Assembly: GCA_022385805.1 (NCBI GenBank)
Contig: MU277679.1
Span: 503,276-567,275, forward strand
Reading direction: 5' to 3'
DNA length: 64,000 bases
Source: Pilatotrama ljubarskyi
Lineage: Eukaryota > Basidiomycota > Agaricomycetes > Polyporales > Polyporaceae
Below, in pieces: positions 1-10,093 of this stretch; position 1 is the first letter of the stretch, and every line of letters begins with the position of its first letter. The notes beneath the pieces were generated by a model. It made no database searches, was not told the origin of the DNA, and saw only the letters and a program-made list of their open reading frames with translations. The position numbers and the translations under genes were made by a program.

Positions 1-858
1 GTCAAGGAATTCCTGCGTATGCGCATCCAGAGAGATGGCCGCAAGATCCGCATAGATCAATGCGCCTATCTGGAGAAAGTGCTTCTGCGATGCGGAATGC
101 AGAACGCGAAGCCTGCGCCTACCCCACTGCCAGCTGGGTACCAACCCAAGCTCAATGAGCAACCGGTAGATCCCACCGTACGTTCCAGGTTCCAGACTGT
201 GATCGGATCCTTGCTGTACATCATGTTAGGTACACGACCTGACATCGCATTTGCCGTGACCAAACTCTCGCAGTTTGCAGTGAACCCTTCGTACGAGCAT
301 CTGAGTTACGCGCTGTATATCTGCCGCTATCTCATTGGAACCAGGTCATACTCTCTGGTATACGACGGTGCATCGGGTCTTGGCTTATGCGCATGCACGG
401 ACTCCGACTGGGCCTCTGACCCAGTGAAACGACGTTCCCAAACGGGTTACTTCGTGAAGTTGGCGAATGGTATCTTCAGCTGGAATTCGAGAGCGCAGAA
501 GACTGTTGCGCACTCTTCCACTGAAGCTGAGTACATGGCGCTCAGCGACTGTAGCCGCCAAGTAGTCTGGATCCACAACTTGCTTGGCGAGATCAGCTAC
601 GAACTCGGACCCATTCTCATCGCCGGTGACAATCAGGGATCGCTCTTCATGAGCTCGAACCCAGTCACTGAAAATCGGTCGAAGCATATTGACATCCGTT
701 ACCATGCCATTCGCGACTACATCGAGAATGGACTCGTCGAAGTATTCTACGTCGATGGCAACAATAACCCGGCCGACCTCTTCACGAAGAACTTGGGTCA
801 TGTCAAGTTCAACAAATTCAGAGACCAACTCGGCCTTGAGTTTTACGAATCGGCCTAA
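1..858 (+). CDS. Ty1/copia polyprotein, 3' part (RT C-terminus and RNase H), cut by window edge
   Basis: This is the C-terminal end of a copia-type pol polyprotein. The frame is open from base 1, so the gene continues to the left of the window. The first codons read VKEFLRMRIQRDGRK, which matches the end of the copia reverse transcriptase. Further hallmarks are RPDIAFAV, the DSDWASDP motif of RNase H, HSSTEAEY (catalytic Glu region), and a C-terminal NPADLFTKNL stretch followed by the stop at 856-858. No frameshift or internal stop is visible in the 285 codons present, so this copy may be fairly young. It is followed after about 50 bp by a polypurine tract and an LTR. Identification as Ty1/copia is firm. 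Whether the whole element is intact cannot be judged here. Confidence 0.93.
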   Translation, partial: VKEFLRMRIQRDGRKIRIDQCAYLEKVLLRCGMQNAKPAPTPLPAGYQPKLNEQPVDPTVRSRFQTVIGSLLYIMLGTRPDIAFAVTKLSQFAVNPSYEHLSYALYICRYLIGTRSYSLVYDGASGLGLCACTDSDWASDPVKRRSQTGYFVKLANGIFSWNSRAQKTVAHSSTEAEYMALSDCSRQVVWIHNLLGEISYELGPILIAGDNQGSLFMSSNPVTENRSKHIDIRYHAIRDYIENGLVEVFYVDGNNNPADLFTKNLGHVKFNKFRDQLGLEFYESA

Positions 859-907
859 TGGGCTGCTTTCAGCGCCATATGCTCGCGTGCACCCCGTTGC
901 ACTTAGT

Positions 908-916
908 GAGGGGGAG
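908..916 (+). promoter_or_regulatory. Polypurine tract of the copia element
   Basis: GAGGGGGAG lies directly in front of the TGTTGA start of the LTR, the normal position of the plus-strand primer in LTR retrotransposons. Confidence 0.8.
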
Positions 917-1132
917 TGTTGAACTAGGTGCTTAGTAATAGCAGCATAGTCAACCGGTCGTACTTAGTCATAGGTGCTGACACACGGACAATAGAGTTCG
1001 TGGCTGGTAGATACTGAATAGTTCTAGCACAGCCACATGTACAGTAGTATATAAGACCGCTCACTAGGAGCGGATCTCTAAGTCGCTTTCTACCCTCAAC
1101 CACTACGTGTGCCTCTACTTAAGTGCTCCACA
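917..1132 (+). repeat. 3' LTR of the copia element
   Basis: The segment begins TGTTGAAC right after the polypurine tract and ends CTCCACA, giving TGT...ACA termini and a length of 216 bp. A TATATAA box sits at 1048-1054, as expected for the U3 promoter. The 5' LTR and the target-site duplication cannot be checked because the other end of the element is outside the window. Sequence resembling gypsy RT starts almost immediately downstream. Confidence 0.75.
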
Positions 1133-1137
1133 GGTAA

Positions 1138-3670
1138 GCTGAGCCTAGCGGGCTTTCCGCTGCATGCCAAGCCCTGCTCAACAGTTCAGACTTTCTGATG
1201 CACCAGCTGTGTTCCAGCGATTTGTCAACAAGATCTTTGCCGACCTACCAGACATCTACATTGTTGTTTATCCAGATGATATCCTAGTCTATTCTGACAA
1301 CAAAAAGGACCACGAGAAACATGTCCGAGAAGTGCTCCAGAGGCTCCAGAAGTACGCCCAAGCAGATAAGTGTGAATTCCACACCAACTCCATCTAGTAC
1401 CTCAGACACATTCTCTCCGTCTGTGGACTTACCATGGCTGAATCTAAAGTGAAGTCTATCCTGGACTGGCCAGAAATTCAGAAAGTTCAGAATATCCAAT
1501 CCTTCCTCAGCTTCGCCAACCTGTACCAATGGTTCATTATAACTACTCCGAGATCATAGTTCCGTTGACCAGACTCACTTGGAAGTCCATCCCATGGTCC
1601 TTTTCTAAGGACTGCAGAAAGGCCTTTGACAACCTGAAGCAGGCCTTCATCACCGCTCCGGTCCTCCATCATAGGGAACCGCACCAATAAATCACCGTTG
1701 AAACCGAGGCTTCTGACCACACTATAGCCAGAATCCTCTCTATCACTACCGAGTCCAGAGAGCTCCACCCTGTCGTGTTCAACTCTTGGACCCTCACCAG
1801 TGCCGAGTTGAACTATGATACGCATGATAAGGAGCTCCTTGCTATACTCGAGGCCTTCAAGTCTTGGCGACACTACTTAGAAGGCTCCGGTGTTCCAATA
1901 GATGTGGTAACCGACCACAAAAACCTCAAGTATTTCACTACCACAAAACTCCTCTCCCGACAGCAACCTCAGTGGTCCGAGTTCCTCTCCCAGTTCAATC
2001 TGATGATCTGGTTCCACCCTGGAAAACTTGGAGCCCAACCAGATGCCCTCACACGCCGCTGGGATGTCTATCCCAAAGAGGGGGAGAGCGACTACTCTGT
2101 TGTCAACCCACATAAGGTTCGACCTGTGTTTACTTAAGAACAATTTGCTTCTTCCCTTCATGCCACCTACCTCTGAGAAGCGGCTCTCTGAGCCTCACTC
2201 ATCCATGATGAGGAGCAGCTTTGGGCTGATATCCTTCTGCCCTGACCTCCAATTCCCTGAATGCGGAGCTGGCCGATGCCACACAAGCACACTCCTGTTG
2301 TTCTCGGGACGACCAAGGCTACCTCCCGCTCAATGGTCACATCTATGTTCTGGACATCGGAGACCTCCATCTCCATGTCCTCCAATCCCAGCATGGCCAT
2401 CCTACCGCTGGTCACTGGGGTCAGAACAAGACCCAAGTGTTAGTCCTTTGTGACTATGTGTGGCCCAGTTTCCGACTATACATCCGAGACTACTGTAAGT
2501 CCTGTACCACTTATGCCTGGTCTAAGGTCCCTCACCACCTTCCCTATGGCACACTGAAGCAGCTTTTGATTGTGGAACTGCCTTGGAACTCCATTTCCAT
2601 GGACCTGATCGAGCAGCTGCCCGACTCCAATGGCTTCACTGCGGTACTTGTGATCGTGGACCACCTCACTAAGCAGTCCAAATTCATTCTGATGGACGGT
2701 ATGCTGAATGCCCAGCGGCTTGCCAACCTCTTTGTCCTACATGTGTTCTCCAAGCACAGAGTTCTGTTGCACGTTACCTTGGACCGAGGATCAGAGTTTG
2801 TCTCTCACTTCTTCCGATCCCTTGAAAAGGTCCTTGACATGTGTCTGCACTGCACCTCTGGGTACCACCCGAAAGGTGATGGACAAACTGAACATGTTCA
2901 TCAGACCCTCGAACAATACCTCCGGATGTACTGCAATTACCAGCAGGACAACTGGTCCCAACTCCTTCCACTCACAGAATTTGCATATAACAATGCCCTG
3001 AATGCCACGACCGGTATATCACTGTTCTTTACTAATAAAGGCTATAACTCTGCAATCTCCGTCAATCCCGAGCACAATATCACTCCGGCCTAAGCCGGGG
3101 ACTATGCAGTAGACCTGAATGAGCTTCATTCTGCGCTCTTAACCCGCCTCGCTGATGCTCAAGCTCGATACCAGGTCCATGCCAACCGTCATAGGCTCCT
3201 GGCCCCAGATTTCCAGGTCGGAGATTCAGTATATGTCTGAGCCAAGTAAATCTGCTCCAGTCGACCCACTAAGAAGCTCTCTGAGAAGTATCTCAGACCA
3301 TACTATCATCACTCAAGTAGGATCTCATTTCTTCACCCTCTGACTCCCGGAGTCAATGCGTGCTATCCATCTCATGTTCCATGTCTCCCAGCTTGAGCTG
3401 GCCACTCCAAATACCATTCCAGGTCGAATCCAGTCTCTGCCGCCTCTGGTAGAGATTGATGGTGAGCCCAAGTACAAAATCTCTGAAATCTTGATTCAAA
3501 GGTCAATAAGCCCTGTCAGTCCTGCAGACTCCTCTATCTCGTCCGATGGTTGGGATACAAAGGGACCGACGAGGAAACCTCATGGATTCATGCCACCAAA
3601 CTTGGAAACATGCAAGAGCTCATCTCGGACTTCCACAGCACGTACCCATCCAAGCCTGAACCACTCTAAA
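1138..3670 (+). pseudogene. Decayed Ty3/gypsy chromovirus pol (RT, RNase H, integrase, chromodomain remnants)
   Basis: The pol region is broken into several frames. RT begins abruptly near 1150 (AFRCMP, then LSDAPAVFQRFVN) and has VVYPDDILVYS where the family has Y-(L/V)-D-D. The frame stops at 1395-1397 and continues in shifted frames to about 1550. RNase H is readable from about 1620 to 2137 (HDKELLAI, TDHKNLKYF) with one stop near 1687. The H2C2 zinc finger (HPTAGHW ... CKSC) lies at about 2390-2510. The integrase core at 2437-3093 keeps candidate acidic residues (SMDLIEQLP, LDRGSEF, GQTEHVHQ). A chromodomain-like end (YKISEI, then LYLVRWLGYKG after a frameshift) lies at 3470-3660. Accumulated stops and frameshifts make it inactive. 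The 5' half is missing, and I did not identify its LTR. Confidence 0.88.
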
Positions 3671-3936
3671 TCACTTCACACATTCCCATTTTCTGTCTAA
3701 TTCTGTTCTTCACTCTGTGTTTCCAGCTACTTTTCTTGTTCCAAGAAAAACTATACTACTTTACAGTCCAATCCCTGTCTACTCCTCCTCTTTCTCTCCT
3801 GGCTTCTCTGATCCTGACCCGATTCCGGCTCTGGGCCAGAATACTCTGCCTCTGACTCCGAGTCTTCCACCTCAAACCCCTCCCGGAGCTCCTTCAGCAT
3901 CTTGCAGAAGTACCAACCGATGTTGGTCCCCTGGCA

Positions 3937-4760
3937 TCACTGGAGCTTCCTGATGTCGGCCTGAAGGCCAGCCATCTCCTGCCGCATCGCCTGCACCTTG
4001 ATGAGACACGCGTAGAGCAACTCAGTGTTGCTCATATGCATGTCATTGGGCCACAGTGGGTCCTGTCGGGGCAGCTCGGTGTCAGCCACCTTCCGGTCCA
4101 CCTCCGTCCGTGTTTTGGAGCCAGAAGGCACCAGCATTGCGTCTGGCCCGTCCTCCACCTTCTTTGCCTTCCCCCTCGCCTTCCGAGCCCACTTGGGGAC
4201 GTCGGGGGCCTCTGCACTGTCGCACCTTCGACCGGACACACTCCCCACACACTGACTTCTGTCTGACGTCCTCCGGGAAGAGGCACACCAGGCCGCTCTT
4301 CCAGCACTTGAAGCAGGGAATGCTGTGATTAGGTCAGTACAGGTCTTCGAATTGAACTCAGAAAACTCACGCCGCAAGAACAGTGTATGCCACCAGGGGC
4401 GGTTCCTTCCGCTTGCCCTTCCACTGGGGTGTTCTGGCGTTCAAGCCTGGCGAACCCCGTGCCTCTGCCTCTGCCCGCTTCCATGCCTCCTCCTCCTCCG
4501 CCCACTTCTGAGCCTCCGCCTTGGCCTTCTCCCTCTCTGCCCTCTTCCACTTCTTCGCAGCAGCCTTCTTTGCCTCAAGGGCAGCCTGCAAGGCCTGCAC
4601 CTCAGGGTCGTTGTCATCATTGAGGTTGACCGGGATGACTTCAGGTGGGGTTCCTTTATCATTCTGTCTACTCTCCAGTATAACATCCTGTACGGCTATT
4701 AATGGTGTCTGACTGACGAACTCGGCATTGGATGGTAGTGAATGACACCAGCCTGATCAT
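3937..4760 (-). pseudogene. Frameshifted Cys-rich hypothetical protein next to the gypsy remnant
   Basis: On the minus strand an open segment from about 4760 to 4372 encodes an acidic then Lys/Glu/Ala-rich helix (ALEAKKAAAKKWKRAE). A 46-nt intron with GTGAGT...CACAG ends (4326-4371) follows. The next exon has a CFKCWKSGLVC ... CGECVRSKVRQC zinc-binding-like pattern. After this the sensible frame changes by one base to a segment ending NTELLYACLIKVQAMRQE and a stop at 3937-3939. The frame change inside an otherwise coherent exon suggests a pseudogene. Proteins of this plan (coil, Cys pairs, Lys-rich part, NTELL-type tail) are, from memory, common lineage-specific hypotheticals in mushroom-forming fungi, often near repeats. 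The function is unknown. The upstream start is unclear because a stop precedes about 4760. Confidence 0.5.
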
Positions 4761-4875
4761 AATCCGGACGGGGACCCGTAAAGCTCGAATGGTACTATAC
4801 AGCGATGCCTCCACCCTGCACAGAAACGTGATCTCAAAGAAAGTGATACAAAGAAGACAAAGCGAAGTGTACATT

Positions 4876-6318
4876 CTACACCACCGATATCTCCTGAGTA
4901 AGCTCAAATGTTGAAAGAACGCCCTTGTCCCCCTTGGTCATGCTCACAACATCATCTCCAACGTCACCAATGCTAGTATGAGGAGGCATCTCCGAGGCTG
5001 GGCTGATAGGACCGGATGAGTCAGGAAGGGACGACGTATCAGAGCCGTTGAACATCGGCTCCTGGTGGACGGGGTCATAAGGGGGCCGAGCCGATGTCGC
5101 CGAGGACGTGCTCTTTCGACCTGTGAATAAGCTTCCGAACTTGCTAGGAGCGGTCTGCACGGGCGTCGAGGCAGGAGAGGCCATCGTTGATTGTGGAGTA
5201 GTCGGTGCACCTTTGCTAGGCTCAGACTCGGCGGACGTCCAGAGCCTGAATCCCCACCGCGACGCTGTGCTTCCCTGTTTGGAATGGGTTGGAGGAGGTG
5301 CAGGGGTTCCATTGCCTATCGACGCGGGGATGCCGACATTATTCTCCGCAATGAACGTACGTAGGGCTCGGACGCAGAGCTCTGACGCTTCACGGGCCTC
5401 TTGTACCTCGACTAGGTCTCTCTTCGCGTCGTCGAGCTGTTGCTGCATGACCTGAAGTTGCCTGCGGAGCAGCTCGATCTCGATATCGCTGGTTGGCTCC
5501 GGCTGCGTTACGGAACCGCGTCCGAAAAGCAAGGAGACGCGGCGATTGTGCGAAGGGGCACGGTCGGTAGGCGTGGCGTCGGGAGACTCGGGAACGTGCT
5601 GCGAGCGGGGAGACGGCGGAGGCCACGAGCCAGGTTCCGGGAATGCATTAGCGAGGACGCCGGAGTCAGAGACCGACGAGATCCTGCGGTGTGCCATGCG
5701 TCCGGTAGACGAGCCCGTCAACGGCTGGAAAGAAGAGCGACGAGAGGAGGGCGGGCCGCTGAGCGACGCATGGGCAGGGGGAGGTCTTGAGAGATCGAGG
5801 GTCAGATTCGAAGCCATGCTCATCCGCTTCTCCGTCTGGAGTCGCATCAGCGCCCGCCTACAGCAAAAGTCTGGGATTGAGGAACACGCCACAGGTCTGA
5901 TGAGCATAGAGGCGCACCTGCTCTCTTCGACCTTGGTACGCAACATGGAGATGGTCTCCTCATCCTCCTTGCGCTGGTTGGTCGCTGTCTCGAGGTCTGT
6001 CTCGAAGCGAATGCACTTCTCGGTGACATGTTCCAAGGCCTCCTTGAGGCCCTGCTCTCGCGTCTGGGCTTCCGCGAGCTGGTCTGCAAGGGTATCACGT
6101 TCCTTCGTCACCTCCGCCAAGGAGAGACGAAGCTGGGTAACAATAGAGGCGAGGACGTTGGTATCGAGAGACTGCGGGCGTGGCGGGTTGGGCGAATTGG
6201 GCGGAAGGGACTCGTTGTCGAGTTCGCGCTCGAGCTCGAGCGTGAGGTCTATGGAGGTAGGACGGTTCGAGTCGGATCGAAGAAGGATCTGCGGTTCGTC
6301 GTCGTGGACGGCGGACAT
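4876..6318 (-). CDS. Coiled-coil protein of unknown function
   Basis: The model has two exons (5918-6318, 4876-5857) with a 60-nt GT-AG intron. The intron is a multiple of three, so the frame also reads through it. The predicted protein is 460 aa. Residues about 45-150 form a coiled coil (VTQLRLSLAEVTKERDTLAD and following heptads). A Ser/Pro-rich linker follows, then a second coil (IELLRRQLQVMQQQLDDAKR) and a long low-complexity C-terminal tail. The start MSAVHDDEP was chosen because upstream in-frame codons look like leader sequence and the homologous-looking acidic opening begins here. No catalytic domain is visible. It could be a scaffold or vesicle-tethering protein, but nothing in the sequence proves this. 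Confidence 0.75.
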   Translation of the reverse strand: MSAVHDDEPQILLRSDSNRPTSIDLTLELERELDNESLPPNSPNPPRPQSLDTNVLASIVTQLRLSLAEVTKERDTLADQLAEAQTREQGLKEALEHVTEKCIRFETDLETATNQRKEDEETISMLRTKVEESRCASMLIRPVACSSIPDFCCRRALMRLQTEKRMSMASNLTLDLSRPPPAHASLSGPPSSRRSSFQPLTGSSTGRMAHRRISSVSDSGVLANAFPEPGSWPPPSPRSQHVPESPDATPTDRAPSHNRRVSLLFGRGSVTQPEPTSDIEIELLRRQLQVMQQQLDDAKRDLVEVQEAREASELCVRALRTFIAENNVGIPASIGNGTPAPPPTHSKQGSTASRWGFRLWTSAESEPSKGAPTTPQSTMASPASTPVQTAPSKFGSLFTGRKSTSSATSARPPYDPVHQEPMFNGSDTSSLPDSSGPISPASEMPPHTSIGDVGDDVVSMTKGDKGVLSTFELTQEISVV

Positions 6319-6802
6319 GGCGGGCGAGGACGAAGAGGAGGAGGAGGAGGAGGTCGTGAAACAAGAATAATGGTCGTGAATGGTCGTGGGCGGGTGAAAC
6401 GCAACCTTGCACTCTGGCGGACGGGACGGCCGCAGCTCGCCCAATCGGGGGCTGTGATAGAGACGGCGATGCAACGCTGCCGCAGCGACAAACGAATGCA
6501 CTGGGAATATTGCATACACTGCACGCGGCGGATCATCGCACGGCGCACAAGGTTACGGTCAAAGTTCAGGCCCTGCAGTAGCCGCCATCACGCGGCGGGT
6601 CAGAGAGTGAGGGCGATCTTTCATTTCGTGGGTCGCATGAACATAAATGTACAGTGAATCCAAGTAAACAGCGATATAGTCTAGCAGGTACAATCCAGGA
6701 CGTGACCGATCCTCATCCCGTGCACGCAAAACACACTTCTTCGTAACATACACACCTCTTTCCGCTCTTCTACCGCCTAACACATGCCAGTCTTTCGAAT
6801 GG
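6319..6802. other. Intergenic region
   Basis: This separates two minus-strand genes. It holds the promoter and 5' UTR of the coiled-coil gene and the 3' UTR of the SMR gene. No gene or strong repeat is seen. Confidence 0.6.
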
Positions 6803-9719
6803 TTAGCCATGGGTGAGAGGGTCGACGCAGATCACGCCGTCACGCTCGCTCCAGGGATAGCCCCACATGTGCAGCCACTCGCGCACGCCCGTCGCGAGGC
6901 GCGTCTTCGAGGCACCACGAGCAGGGTCTTGGGTACCAGTATGCTTCTCCTCGCCTACGATGAGATAGGCTGGATAGCTTGTCAGGGACACGTTCATCGT
7001 CATGAAAGCAGACGACTCACCGAGCCCGTAGAAGTGTTCTCTTTCCAGCTATCGGGATCCACGAGTCAGCGTACAAGACTCTGCAAAAAGCTCCACAACA
7101 CGTACTGCGAGCAGGAACTCCTCCAACACCTCAGTAGCCTCTGCAGCATGAAGACCATGCAGGTCGAGCATAGCTTCCGTCCTCTCTTCTGGCGTCAGCT
7201 TCGTGTCTCCACCTATCGACTGGCTGGCAATTCCCAGCATGACACCGAGGCCGGCTCCACAGATACGGCCGCGCACAGACCGGTCACCCGGATCGTCTGA
7301 CCAACTCGCGTCGCGCCCGCGGACGGCCTGCTCAGCGAGCCGCGCACGCTCTCTGACAAGCTTGCCAGCCGCCTCGACCATTTCAGCCGCCATCTTAGCG
7401 TTCAAGTCGTGGCCTTCACGGCTGAAGCGCTTCGCGGCCGCTCCATCGCCGCGGCGCCAGGCGTCCGCTGCGCGGGACAAGCACGCGTTCCTCGCGGCAC
7501 CGAGTCGGAGAGCCCTGAAAGATGTGAGAAAGCGTCGCACGTTCATGACAACGAAGATCCCACCTTTGACGATATGCCATATACAGTTTGTTGACTGCCT
7601 CTCCCGTGGGTAGCGTAGGGAGCAACGTGGGCGGCCTGAGTTTGATTCGTGGCGATGGCTTGGGCGCGACGATAGCGGTGTTCGGATGCAGGGGCTCCGC
7701 AGAGGTGCCCATTGCCTCCCTTCGAGCTGCAAGCGTAGCTGGGTCCTTCGGTACTTGAGCCTGAGGAGCAGGCCTCTTAACCGCAGCGGCGAACCGAGTA
7801 CGACTAGGATCGTAAGAGCCGTCACCCCGGCCAAATCCGTATCCACCGCGACGGTCACCGTTATCTCTTCCGACTGCGTGATGGAGCGCCGGAAACTCGT
7901 CGAGCGGGGCACCTTGCTTGGACTCCTGCTGGCCGTTGTGAACGTCCATGCGTGACATGGCACTGTTTAGCCCGGACATATCGATTTCTTGAGGGAGATG
8001 ATGCAGGAACTCGCACGTATCACCCTTGGCGCAAGTTCCCCGGAGCCAGAATCGACAGAGTGCGCGCTCAAGATCGTGACTGCAACATAGTCAACGCCAG
8101 AGGCTCATAGAGAACTCAGCTGGAGACTCACCTGAAACGACAGTCCGCTCTAAGGCATTCCCCGGCGAGAAAGTACCTGCAGACACGATTTCCGCCCGGA
8201 GCAGGGCGGCCATTGACGAAGCGACCACCGCTTCGGCCCTGCGGTCCGTGAAAAGCGGCCCTTCCTCCACGCACAGGACCGGCATTGGCATCTCGCTGAA
8301 CGACCATTACCCTGTTGCCGACCGATTGCACTCGAGGCTGCGAGGGCGTGGGATGGCTTGGTAACGAGCGGTCTATCAGCCAGTTCATTGCTCGCTCGAA
8401 GTCGTAGCCGTTCGCTGCCAATGCTTCCTCGAGCTCGGAAGGCGCAAGAGTCGCGCCGAAGACGGAGCTTAGCACGTCGAATGGTGTCATACCGTCTGTT
8501 AGCATAGCAGCGACTTCCGGGTCCATATCTTCATCCTGCTTTTGGTTCGACTGGACGCCATATGGGTGGCCATTGTGGTCCATAGTACCCCCGAAGACGT
8601 GATGAAAAGGAGAGTCATCCGCGGACAGGGACGAGCTGGAGATAGGCGAATTACCCCACAACAGTTCGTCTGAAGTAGAAGAGTGGAACGATCGGGGGAT
8701 AGGGCGGGCGGCGAAGGGGTCAAACGGGTCATCGTCATCATCGTGCTCGTCCGGACGCATTGATGAGCGCAGGGATGAATTCGGAGTGATCGCTGTGGGC
8801 AGCAGAGAACTGTCCGGGGTCAAGGGAGCGGCAATGGCCAGCTTCGACGTGGGGCGTGAAGGAGGGGCCCACAAGTCAGGAGAGGGCGTATCCGGGCGGA
8901 GCGCAGCGAGCGAGCCAGGGTTTGACGACGCAGCAGAGAGGGGCCTTGGGATGGGTCTGAACTCTGAAGCTTTGGCGTTGAGCAGCCGGGGAGACGACAT
9001 GGGAGAGGATGGGAGACTGACGGCGAACTGAGCATGTGTGATGATGGGAGACGCGCCCGGAGACTCGCTGCGGGCGGATATATACGACGCTGGCTGAGCC
9101 TGGGTACCCAGAGGAGAAGTAAGCGGGGTATGGGGCCTGCGGAAGATCATGGCGAGCGGGGAACTGGGGGCAGAGTTGGGAGTGTCCGGGCGGTTGGGAA
9201 TAAGACGGGCAGAATGGGTGGAAGCACGAGAAGAGGGACGGGAAATGGGACGCCGAGTCGGGGTCAAGAAGAGAAAGGGGACGTTGTCTATGTCATCTCT
9301 GTGCTTGTGCATGAGGTCGAGGACGTGCTGCTCCATCTGCGCATCCGAGAGGTACCGTCAGTCGGTCTATCGCGAGTCCCAGAGATGGGAGCAGCACACA
9401 CCTCTTCCTCGGGGATGTTAGGGCCGAAAGTGTCGTTGAGGAGAGACTTGAGTTCGTCCTCGCGCTCGCCGTCGAGGAGAGCGACGACGCGGGCGACGAA
9501 CGAGGAGCTGATCGCGGACGCGTCGCCCTCGGCATCGCTTGTGTACGTGTCGGGCTTGTAGAGGCGGGCGATAGCAGCGAGCTGGGCACGAGTGTGGGGA
9601 AAGCGAGCGGGACCAGCCTGGTCGTTGTCGTTGTTCACGGACGCCGAGTCCGAGACCGAGCTAAGCGAGGAGGACGGACGGAGGAGGGAGATCGAGGGCG
9701 GCTCGAGGGTCGCGGCCAT
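6803..9719 (-). CDS. CUE/UBA-like, CCCH zinc finger and SMR domain protein
   Basis: Six exons (9402-9719, 8132-9336, 7564-8079, 7106-7514, 7021-7048, 6803-6969) encode 880 aa. The N-terminal 370 residues are low complexity. Residues about 375-430 form a UBA/CUE-like helical segment (FDVLSSVFGATLAPSELEEA). Two CCCH fingers follow near 490-535 (CRYFLAGECLRADCRFSH and CRFWLRGTCAKGDTCEFLH, each C-x7-C-x5-C-x3-H). The C-terminus has a DUF1771 region (ARNACLSRAADAWRRGDG) and an SMR domain with LDLHGLH and the late GEEKHTG motif. Proteins combining CCCH and SMR domains are known in fungi, and SMR domains are nucleases or RNA-binding modules. An RNA quality-control role is inferred. The 28-nt exon 5 is needed to keep the SMR frame. 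The ATG at 9719 has good context (ACCATGGCC). Confidence 0.85.
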
Positions 9720-10093
9720 GGTCACTAAATCGCGAGAGCGGTGGCTTTCTGGAAAGAGCGGGCGGGGGGCTGTCGCAGGGGCGCGACTCGCATCACGCCG
9801 ACGGGCGAGGTTGTGGTCGTGCAAGTCGTGGGCGGGAGAGAAGAGAGAGAGCGAGCGGGCGATGGGAGACGGCGTGCGTGGGGGAGATGATGCGGGTCCG
9901 GTCGCCTCTTATGGAACAAGGCGCCCGCAGTGCGTAGACGATGATCATAACAAACAAATGCATCCGTCGCTCGGTCTCACTTTCGCAACATCACCCAGAA
10001 GTCAAAATCCTATCCGTAAACAAACACCGCGAGCACAGTCCACACAACGTCCGCCAGCCAGCCCAGCCCAAGCATCGTCCTCGCTCACCGCAC
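9720..10093. other. Intergenic region
   Basis: Upstream region of the CCCH/SMR gene and 3' flank of the sorting nexin gene. It is C-rich and pyrimidine-rich, with no gene recognised. Confidence 0.55.

Noticed and set aside
5858..5917. Reading through the 60-nt segment in the coiled-coil gene as coding
   Set aside because: The segment has GTGCGC...TGTAG ends and Cys/Met-rich residues that interrupt a continuous coiled coil, so it is treated as an intron although the frame stays open.
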